Positions 11,442-19,015 of a DNA stretch of 21,236 bases are shown here, piece by piece (position 1 is the first letter of the stretch; every line of letters starts with the position of its first letter). The position numbers and the translations under genes were made by a program. The notes under the pieces were generated by a model. The model saw nothing but the letters and a program-made list of their open reading frames with translations, made no database searches and was not told where the DNA came from. Origin of the DNA: Chloromonas sp. AAM2 (Eukaryota > Chlorophyta > Chlorophyceae > Chlamydomonadales > Chlamydomonadaceae); the NCBI GenBank assembly GCA_004335635.1, contig QAXH01005943.1, positions 11,224-32,459 on the forward strand. The letters run 5' to 3'.

Positions 11442-11710
11442 CATATCGGCAGGAGATACGCATCACTTGGCTGTAGCAGGCTGTCATTCCTGTCAACATG
11501 AAAAGCATGCAAGCATCACCATGTGCATGAATGTGGCCTGTGCGCCAGTTGTCAGCCCGTGAAGAGGATCTGGATGTAATCAGAGCTCTGCCGTACAAGG
11601 ACGGACAGGCCATGACAAAGGCTGCCAAAGATGTCTGCTTTGATATCATACCCTCATAAGAATTGCGGTGCAGTTCCTTGCTGCACGCAATGTTGCCGCC
11701 TGAAAGCTGT

Positions 11711-12808
11711 TTACCCGACCACCATGCCCGCCAAGCTTGCTGCTGCCGCTGCAACGCCATTTGGCATGTCAGCATAGGGCACTTGGTCCCCTCTCAAGTA
11801 GCTGTGATGCGCCCCATCCTTATCCAGTGTCACCAACCGAATGCAACCGCCCGAGCTGCAATCTGATGCCATGGCCAGCGCCAAAGCCTCGGTGACGAAT
11901 GCCTCCGCCTCCTCCCGTGTGAAGTTGTCCCTGTAGGCAGCCAACAGCATGTGTGCTATACTGAAGGTGCTCTATGCGTCATCTCATGCTTTCCAACAAG
12001 TATGGCCGTACATGTTTTTGCTGACAGGCGTATGCAAGCAGCAACATCACGGCCAAGTCTGATCACGGCAAGCGTGAGACATGCACCTACATGTGTTCAG
12101 TTCAGTTTCATGCTGGGCGAAGCAAACATGCGTCCTTTGGAATTGACAATTCACGCAATATGTGTGCAACGCACCTGTACATGGCGTCACAGAAGGCCCA
12201 GATGTACGTGCTGCCTGAGCCATCAATGGCCCACTTTTCTCTAGAAAGCGTGCCACCAATGGGGCACCCATACACTTGCCCCTCCCCATCCACGCTGTCG
12301 TAGCCTGCGATGACCAGAGCCCCAACGAGGTGGTCCTTGTTGGCGTAGTTCATCTGCATCACCAGCTGCGCTACTGTTTCTACCCGTGCAACGCCTTGCA
12401 GCTCCGCCTCCAGCATTGAAACGTAATGACTGACTGCAGGGCAAAACCAGAGTTTGTTGTAATTGGCTGACTAGAAACTGCATGCATGGGATAAGTGGAC
12501 GTCCGTGGACAACTAGGTATGCCAGGACCTAGCGGGCCCATGCAGAGAGCACATGGCGCACCATGATCAGTCACGATCTGAGCGTCTGGAGCACTTCCAG
12601 ACCGCAGCAGGTAGACATGTTCAGCAAGAGGCGCTATCTTGTTTGAGGATCTGTTGGAGATGTAGTTGCCAACACTGACACGGCCGTCCGCGCCGAGCAC
12701 AACCCCGCCCTGGTATGAGCAAGCGATGATGGTTGTGCCTGTGTGAGGGGCCTCTTCACCACGAGGCTTACTGACCCCAGGAATGCCACCGAACATGGTC
12801 ATGGCCAT
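11711..12808 (-). CDS. PBA1: 20S proteasome subunit beta-1 (caspase-like activity)
   Basis: Three exons on the minus strand (12808-12562, 12433-12175, 11930-11711, TAA) give 241 residues. A 24-residue propeptide ends HTG before the catalytic threonine (residue 25, in GTTIIACSYQGGVVLGADGR). In mature numbering Thr1, Asp17, Lys33 and Arg45 are all present. Arg45 (in VYLLRSGS) is the S1-pocket residue that marks beta-1 (PSMB6/Pre3) rather than beta-2 or beta-5, and predicts cleavage after acidic residues. The GSGSTYIW segment and the later SDCSSGG, which supplies the Asp and Ser that support the active site, are intact. The protein would act in the core particle in nucleus and cytosol. Differences from plant relatives are GRV in place of SRT after Asp17 and a tail of about 15 mostly Ala/Gly residues. 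A candidate polyadenylation signal lies about 270 nt past the stop. Confidence 0.95.
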
Positions 12809-12860
12809 TTTCTCAGACCCCTGGCTGGGTTTTACCGGGGTTTGCCTACTGCGACAAACC

Positions 12861-12868
12861 TAGGGTTT
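12861..12868 (-). promoter_or_regulatory. Telo-box-like element upstream of proteasome beta-1
   Basis: Minus-strand AAACCCTA lies about 53 nt upstream of the ATG at 12808, inside a near-palindrome AAACCTAGGGTTT. In land plants AAACCCTA boxes lie close to the start of many housekeeping genes. Function in algae is an inference, and an 8-mer can occur by chance. Confidence 0.25.
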
Positions 12869-13063
12869 GCGATGAGACCTAGATTCGTTGGTACGTGATC
12901 AATGAGTCGTCCTTTGCCACATGCGTGACCTTCTAAGGGATACGCTCCCAGCCTCATCCAGGGATGAGGTAAGGTCAAACGATCAAAAGCCGTTGACATC
13001 AGTTGGACTGGTCCTGTACCACCTGAGGGCAACAGTGCAAACTAGTGTGTTACACGAGCTGAT

Positions 13064-13156
13064 GTGCCTAAGACAATGATGAAGCCAGTGTAAAGTGGGC
13101 TTAATACCACTCGGAACGATATCTCCAGAAGGACCGTTGTGTCTTGCCATGCCACC
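13064..13156 (+). repeat. Dispersed ~70-bp repeat, copy B
   Basis: Compared with the reverse complement of copy C (17932-18018), hand alignment gives 8 differences over a 72-bp core. The core includes TAAAGTGGGCTTA, TACCACTCGGA, GATATCTCCAGAA and GTCTTGCCATGCC. It lies between the divergent proteasome and HCF106 genes. No terminal inverted repeats or target-site duplications were recognised by eye. Confidence 0.8.
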
Positions 13157-14806
13157 ATCCTGACAATGATAATACAACTGGAGCCTGCCCTCGCTTGTTT
13201 TTGATAGACATTTATGCGCAAACACGCAAACAGATAGGGGACTAGTGTTTTGCACGGCATTTCTTGTACAAGCATGTCCTGTCCTGTCATGTCCTTGGTA
13301 GCTTAAATTGTTTAGGCATGCTGTCAGATGCCATGATTTGTGTCATCAAGAAACGAGTTCTTCATGCTGGAGTGGGCAAACCACTGTTACTTCCAGCCAC
13401 AGCATATGGCGTTGCAGGAGCCCACATGGCCGATGGAGCCCAGCGCGCACACTCTTTGACGCCATGCTGATTTGCACACAGGCGCGACTTGAAGGTCACA
13501 TTCCAACACGCAAACACCACGCTAGCCTGTATCATTGAAATGCAAGGGCATGCAAGTGGCCATTGTCCCATGCTGACTGGCATGTCTGGCCCCTCTTGTG
13601 CACAGTACGTAGTGTTGGTGCCCAATGTCAAAGATCAGCTACCACTACTAAGTGGATGGCGGTATGGCGTACTGTCAATTTGAGTGCGTGTGGGCGTGTT
13701 TGAGCGAGTGTAGCGCGAAAGCCAAAGGCACACTGCTCGTTTACAAGTCATGTCATTCAAATTTGCTTCTGACGCGTTACAAGGACGGACTGCACACCAG
13801 GAAGCACGTCCAACGCAAGTATCAATCATTTGCGCAATGTGCAACAAACTCTTCTAGTAAAGGGGAATCTAGCCGTGTCAGCAAGGCTTGTGAGTTCTTT
13901 GTGGCTATCACCCCAACTGCACGCTCCAACGCAGGCAGGTTGTTGTTGTCCTTGTCCTTTCCGTAGCAAACTCACTGTCCTCCAGACAACATGCCTGGTC
14001 TCCCTGCTCTCATGAGGCCATAAACTGCTGGAGACCCCTGCACACAGTATTGATATGTACTGGGGACAGGACCTACGCCACCCAAACCCACACCATGTCC
14101 AAGGCCTGCCTGAGGCCGCAAATCGTGACTTTCCGAGTAACTAGCATGCGAGATCGTGTCCCAACCATCGTGTCCCAACCATCATTGCCACAGAAAGTAT
14201 GCATGATTTGTTTTAGGCGTTGCCTTGATGTACCACCCTGCAACATGTCATATGACCTGTCAACAACTGGTGGAGCTTGGTTTAAACCTTGACAACACGT
14301 CTAACCTTTTCTTTTTTCAACAAGAAGTACACGCACTTTTGAAAACCCACTCTGCTCTGTCGCAGCCCAGCGGGAACTCCTGTCCTGAGGGGACTCTAAC
14401 CCCGCGGATCCGTTCAAAGGCCCGGTATATGTCGCAAACCAGGGAGGGTGCGACCATGGTAGGGCTACCACGTATAAGCAGTGTAATGCATCGTGGTGCA
14501 TCACAACCTTGCAGAGTCTGCACTTCTCCAGCTCCTGGTTGAATGTGCGTCATGTTCAGACAAACCTTTGGTCCGCTCTCATGAAGCATCACACCTTTCT
14601 GGGCAGGAGCGTTCTGGGCAGCGCATGTACAGCCCTAGGGACAACATGAACTGGCAGTGGGGATGACCCTCAGGGCCTGACAACTTGCCCGGTCGTGGTT
14701 ACCCCTGGTGCAGTGCTGGCCTGACACACTAGTGCAGCCAAGGACAAGCCTGTTCTGCTACACCGCCATGTTCTGACCGGAAAAACTGTGACGTCATCAC
14801 CATTAC

Positions 14807-15058
14807 GTGGTTCAACCCACGGTACCTCAAGACCACGTTGGCAACCACCCTTGTGGTGAACACCCTTCACATCAGGCCCTAAGGCCAGCACACCCACATC
14901 TCCTCAAAGCACATCCGCATCTGGCAGAGGGACATGCACCCCCAAGGAGAGAGGGCTGGAGACAGGCTGTGGGGCGTCTACGCGCGCAGCACACGAGCAT
15001 GCTCAAGAGAGTGAGGCAACTGGAGCATCTGGTGGCGACTTACATTGCCGAGTTCTGA
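14807..15058 (+). CDS. Doubtful open frame, 83 codons
   Basis: The last 40 residues (REGWRQAVGRLRAQ, then MLKRVRQLEHLVATYIAEF and a stop) have heptad-like spacing and could be a coiled-coil end of a host gene or transposon protein. The first half is His/Pro-rich and unremarkable. I recognise no family and find no clear upstream exon. It may be chance. Confidence 0.2.
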   Translation: MVQPTVPQDHVGNHPCGEHPSHQALRPAHPHLLKAHPHLAEGHAPPRREGWRQAVGRLRAQHTSMLKRVRQLEHLVATYIAEF

Positions 15059-15208
15059 GGCCTGCTACACCTCTGACTGGACGTGTACCAGTTGACACAT
15101 CTACAGCACATCCCAGTGTCATGCCACACTGGTGCAGACGCAATATATACTCTCTCTACCCACGTCCGCAGTCCAATTTCCCGAGGCCGTCACCTTGTCC
15201 CTGTTGTC

Positions 15209-15266
15209 ACACTGGTTCCAGTGTTGTTTTAGGAACTGTCCCAGAACTGGCAAACATCTTTTTTTC
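15209..15266 (+). repeat. 58-bp direct repeat, copy 1
   Basis: It begins with the small palindrome CACTGGTTCCAGTG and contains the 21-nt block ACTGTCCCAGAACTGGCAAA plus C, followed by a T-run. The second copy starts 95 bp to the right with about 6 mismatches over 58 bp. Confidence 0.85.
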
Positions 15267-15303
15267 TAAGACCCCACCAAGGCACTCACTATTAGCAGGT
15301 CCT

Positions 15304-15363
15304 ACACTGGTTCCAGTGCAGTTCTTGAAAACTGTCCCAGAACTGGCAAACTTCTTTTTTTTT
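15304..15363 (+). repeat. 58-bp direct repeat, copy 2
   Basis: Second copy of the 15209 unit, ending in a longer T-run. The palindrome at 15387 follows 23 bp later. Confidence 0.85.
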
Positions 15364-15386
15364 GCATGCGGGCACCTGTCAGTTGA

Positions 15387-15422
15387 GTTTGTTGATCCCC
15401 ATAGGGATGGGGATCAACAAAC
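15387..15422. repeat. Perfect 36-bp inverted repeat (16-bp arms, 4-nt loop)
   Basis: The left arm GTTTGTTGATCCCCAT and the right arm ATGGGGATCAACAAAC are exact reverse complements around AGGG. It is about 140 bp upstream of the proposed HCF106 start at 15562 and is followed by an A-rich stretch. It could form a cruciform or an RNA hairpin if it lies in the 5' UTR. Confidence 0.95.
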
Positions 15423-15561
15423 AAAACTAAACAAAAACGAACGGGTAACTTTTGTGGAGCCGGAGATCCGGACCTGCGCAGCTGCTGTTGCGTCACGCGC
15501 CAAGCTTGGGGACGCTTTCATCAGCGCACTGCCCTGTAAAGCAAAAAGCCACTCAAACATC

Positions 15562-17518
15562 ATGAACTTGGCGTGCAGCACCATATCGGCCTGGGCTCAG
15601 CCTATACGCCCAAGGTCTGCGCAAGCGCCCAGGCGCTTGGTTTGCAATTGTGCCATCACGAACATGGCAACAGCCACCAGCAGTTGGCGCAGCGCGGCGC
15701 CTGGTCACCTTGCGTTCATGACGCCAGGGCAATTCAGCTCCTTTCATGGCACCCACATGATGTTACCATCAATTTATGTGTCACGAGGTGCGGGTCGGCA
15801 ATCTCGGCGGTTCAGCCACTATGCAGCAAGGGCCCGGGTGTTACATGCAGCTGCAAGGGCCTCACATGCTGCGCAAATTGAATACTTCGCCCTGCTTCTG
15901 CTGCACTTGCAGCCAAGATGGCAACCGGGGCACGCATGCGGATGGTGAGCATTAGTACCTAGCCAGCCAGGCGGATGCCAGCTCAACCGCTGTGTTTTAG
16001 TCCACCAGTGCAGTCTGCCCATTGCGGCTCGTTGTTATGCTGACCCTATTATGCCGTGTGCTGCTTGCCTGCAGCCACCTCAGATGTCCTTCCTGGGTGT
16101 TGGTGCGCCAGAAGCCTTGCTCGTCGGCGTGGTGGCACTTGTGGTATTCGGACCAAAGGGCTTGGCAGATGTGAGTGGCAAGGCAGGACCATTCCAGCAG
16201 CTGCCCAATGACCGAGCCACCCATGTGCTGGGATAAAGCACAGAACGAGGTGGAAAGCTTGGCGACCGTTTGCCGGGTGACCAATGCATGCATTTTCTTC
16301 TGCTGGTAGGCACTGGGTGCGACACTCGGACAGCTTGGGATGTCGAGTTTGATTTTGTACATCGCCTGAACCCGAACGCTGCACGCTCAATCTGTTGGTG
16401 CACAGGCGGCCAAAAGCATTGGCAACACGCTACGTGCGTTCCAACCCACCATCAAGGAGGTGGTATCCGTCAGCCAGGACATCAAGGGAACCTTGGAAAG
16501 GGTAAGTGTTAACGGCTTTTTACAGGGCACAGGCCATAAGGATGGCAATCATAGAACGGACTAGATTCAGGCAAGCTCGACACAGGCATTAAAGCATGCA
16601 CGCCCTGTTGCTGCAGTTTAGCAGAGTGTCATGTCTATCCTTCCCCACAGGAGCTTGGTCTGGATGAGTTGAGAGATGCAGCACGTGTGGCTCCCCGGTC
16701 ACGCTTGTCAGGTGAGCGGGGCAGCAACTGTCCGGGCAGAAGGTGGGCAGGTGTTGCTCAAGAGGAGGCTGCGGCACGTTCACTATCAGTATGCTATGGC
16801 ACCACCTTGGCTGTGCCTTGTGAGTTGTTGGCTGTCGACAAATAATTAATCAAATCACTGTTTCTCCGCTTCAGATGAGGTGGACAGCTTTTGAAGCGTA
16901 TACCGTGCATTCTTTTGATCAACACAAATTATTCACAAGAGGTTTCACAACACGAAGCTGTACGAGGCTTCATGTGCCGTCCTGTGGCACATGCCGCAAC
17001 CAAGAGGGGATCAGTTGATGAACCTACTGTGCCTCATTGGCAGATTTGAAGCAGGCCTTAGCCCTTGGCTTCATTCACTGCTACAGTACATGGCGTATGA
17101 TTCGTGCTGTCCATCACCTGCATGTGGTGCAGATAACACGCCCAGCATGGACGACCTGATGCGCACGAACAGCGCGGCAGGGTTTGCTGCAGCAGATGAG
17201 GATCCAGAAATTGAGGCAAAGCGCCGTGCGTCTGCTGCTGCGGCCTGGGGCAACCAGACCCCAGCGTCAACAGCGGATGGCAGCCAAGCATCTGCGAGTG
17301 GGCAGCAAGGTGCACAACCAGCAGCAGCAAATATTCCAGAGACGCTCACACAGCCGGCAACAGCGAAGTCAGCTGCAGCTCCAGCACCAGCGCAGGCACC
17401 AGCTTCAGCACCGGCACCGGCACCGGCGGCTGCTCCAGGAGCACTGGGTACGCTGTCAGTCGAGCAATTGGAAGCAGAGCTTGCACGACGGAGGGCAGGG
17501 CAGCAGAGCCAGGTCTAA
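15562..17518 (+). CDS. HCF106: Thylakoid Tat translocase component HCF106/TatB
   Basis: Well-supported exons are 16075-16170, 16406-16501, 16651-16711 and 17133-17518 (TAA). They encode the transmembrane segment and hinge (LGVGAPEALLVGVVALVVFGPKGLAD), the amphipathic helix (AAKSIGNTLRAFQPTIKEVV), an ELGLDELRDAAR segment and a long Ala/Pro/Gln-rich tail that ends in a short helix (LSVEQLEAELARRRAG). The Glu near the start of the membrane helix and the FGPKGLA(E/D) hinge are the HCF106/TatB signature, distinct from Tha4/TatA. The protein would sit in the thylakoid membrane and bind twin-arginine precursors with cpTatC. The transit-peptide exons are uncertain. The best phase-consistent model is 15562-15787 and 15913-15944, giving 298 residues in all. 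Translation from the ATG at 15918 or 16084 would lack a transit peptide. The (PA)n linker is longer than in plants as I recall them. Confidence 0.88.
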
Positions 17519-17829
17519 GTTCAGTGTGAAATGGTTTTGGAGTGGTTTATACGTTTTTTTGGAAGGATGGCGAACACAAGCACATGCATTGGTCGGACAG
17601 CTCGTTGCCCTCTCTGGGTGCACTGGTTATGGGCGGATGGAGTTAGCGTGCCTTGATTGCTGGCGGAGGTGTGAGGGGAGAAGAGGGAGGACTGCAGAAC
17701 AGCCTTCGGAGTTCACCAAATCGTATTTGACACTTGTATGCAAAATCCAACATGTGGCCATTGAACCAACGTGCGGCGTTAGGTCAGTTTTCTGTACGGG
17801 ACCTTGTAGGCAGTTGCTTCAGTTTGGTC

Positions 17830-17834
17830 TGTAA
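17830..17834 (+). terminator. Candidate TGTAA polyadenylation signal (HCF106)
   Basis: TGTAA 312 nt past the HCF106 TAA, in a T-rich setting (TTTGGTCTGTAACTGCTC). Confidence 0.45.
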
Positions 17835-17931
17835 CTGCTCTCTCCTTTTGCCACTCGTTGGCTCAGGGGCCTTTTCTCAGCCATTTCCTGTTTGAATGTT
17901 ACAAGATGAAAGTGCACTGTCCGCAAGCAAA

Positions 17932-18018
17932 GTTTGGCATGGCAAGACGCAATTGTCTTTCTGGAGATATCTATCCGAGTGGTAATAAGCCCACTTTACA
18001 TTGGCTTTTTGATTGCCT
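17932..18018 (-). repeat. Dispersed ~70-bp repeat, copy C (inverted relative to A and B)
   Basis: The strand is given relative to copies A and B. It lies between HCF106 and ENY2, about 100 bp past the HCF106 candidate polyadenylation signal. Similarity to copy B weakens at both ends rather than stopping sharply. Confidence 0.8.
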
Positions 18019-18429
18019 TTGCTTTGGCCCGTGTGATAGCATTCCAGCCAAGAGCTGGGTGGCAGTTGGGCAGAACCTGGGTGGCTGCAAGCAGGGAAAC
18101 AAGCAGGGCAACCAAATGCTGAAGCATCCTTGGTCTCTTTTAGCTGGCATTGCTTGCCATGTGCTGCCCCTCTGTGTGCATACCTCACAAGACAGCTAAT
18201 TCAGGCCCCAGGCCTTGCACACGTGAACTACACATCTTAATCACATAGGGATGAGCAGATCAACTACATATCCCAAGGCATACCAACCAACGTACAGGAT
18301 AAACGCTGATTGCAGACCGGATTGTGGTTACGACCAACTTCCAACGGATCACCTTGGCGGAAAACCTTGATGCGACAGACGACAATTGAGCTTCAGGACT
18401 ACTAAATATGACTGTGGACATCGGGCAAC

Positions 18430-18935
18430 ATGTCCCACGCTCGCACTTCGTCCTTGAAGAGACCTCCTACCCCAGACTCTGATGACCCTGCCGATCGCAA
18501 GCTGAGCTTGGAAGAGAGCATCAGATACCAGGCACGTCATGTTTCGGCCTGTGCATCAACGTGGCACCTGGCCCCGCAATGAACCCATGATCACCCTCAT
18601 CATGCACTCCCATCATGCAGTTGTACGCATCAGGAGAGCGAGAGAGGCTCAAGCGTTTGTTGACAGAGCGACTCACAGACTGCGGGTGGAAAGAGAACGT
18701 AAAGGAGCTGTGCAGAGGTGAGCCGGTTGAAGCCGTGCCCATGTACGTAGCCATGGGTCCCCTGACATGAGTCAATGGAAACCACCTTGCAGAGTTCGTG
18801 CAACGCCGCGGGCGGGAGAACGTGACTACGGACGACATTGTTGCCGCTGTGAGACCAGCGGGTCGCCAGACTGTGCCAGACGCTGTGAAGGCACAGCTCC
18901 TGGCTGAAATCAAGAAGTACATTGGCAACTTGTAG
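18430..18935 (+). CDS. ENY2: Transcription and mRNA export factor ENY2/SUS1
   Basis: Three exons (18430-18531, 18621-18717, 18793-18935, TAG) give 113 residues. The RPPTPDSDDPADRKLSLEES start resembles plant SUS1 proteins. It is followed by SGERERLKRLLTERLTDCGW and then ENVTTDDIVAAVRPAGRQTV and VPDAVKAQLLAEIKKYI, the full helical ENY2 fold at normal length. The family serves in the SAGA histone H2B deubiquitination module and in the TREX-2 mRNA export complex at the nuclear pore. Intron 1 appears to start with GC (CAG, then GCACGT). With that donor, the spacing between LSL and SGERERL matches my memory of Arabidopsis SUS1 exactly. Both introns are very short (89 and 75 nt). An upstream out-of-frame ATG at 18408 opens a 24-codon ORF overlapping the start, relevant only if transcription begins above it. 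The next gene begins 80 nt after the stop. Confidence 0.93.
18532..18620 (+). other. Putative GC-AG intron 1 of ENY2
   Basis: The exon ends CAG and the intron starts GCACGT; the acceptor is CATCATGCAG. Both flanking exons are in phase 0 and the joined protein keeps family spacing. If it is not spliced, the frame stops at TGA 18580-18582, giving a 50-residue product without the ENY2 fold. The only phase-compatible GT donor seen (CAT then GTTTCG, 9 nt downstream) would insert three residues. Confidence 0.6.
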
Positions 18936-19015
18936 GGCTCGCAAGCTCGTATCACCCGGCAGCAGCAGCAAGAACAACAGTCAACAGCACCTTCTCCTCT
19001 CTGGCCCAAGCAGCC

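Larger units (their letters stand above)
10580..11710. other. Intergenic: proteasome 3' UTR and glycosyltransferase promoter
   Basis: Open frames here, including a 116-codon one on the plus strand at 10783-11133, have no motifs or splice partners. The right part is the presumed 3' UTR of the proteasome gene. It carries a T-rich segment at 11410-11440 related to the repeats at 15209 and 15304. Confidence 0.5.
12809..15561. other. 2.75 kb gap between divergent proteasome and HCF106 genes
   Basis: It should contain both promoters. It holds repeat copy B, the direct repeat pair, the palindrome and a TGACGTCA palindrome (14789-14796, a bZIP-type core). No gene is convincing. The best remnant is the plus-strand frame ending at 15058, which closes with a helical, basic segment and a stop but has no assignable upstream exon. 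Confidence 0.5.
17519..18429. other. HCF106 3' UTR and ENY2 upstream region
   Basis: No coding exon is recognisable. It contains a candidate polyadenylation signal at 17830-17834 and repeat copy C. The last 200 bp before 18430 are moderately AT-rich and should include the ENY2 promoter, which may also drive the following gene. Confidence 0.5.

Noticed and set aside
12726..12775. Possible 45-nt intron inside proteasome exon 1 (GTAAGC ... CACACAG)
   Set aside because: It is shorter than any other intron here, and the unspliced frame gives a normal propeptide ending HTG before Thr1.
13042..13290. Small protein from the dispersed repeat (VAWQDTTVLLEIS...)
   Set aside because: The copies differ at all codon positions and have stops at different places; coding is not supported.
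14317..14592. Minus-strand frame with ITLLIRGSPTMV, faintly like group II chaperonins
   Set aside because: The similarity is limited to a few residues; neighbouring chaperonin motifs and splice partners are missing.
15121..15948. A 275-codon uninterrupted plus-strand frame
   Set aside because: It runs through the direct repeats, the palindrome and a probable intron, and its composition changes along its length. Only the part from the ATG at 15562 is plausible, as a transit-peptide exon.
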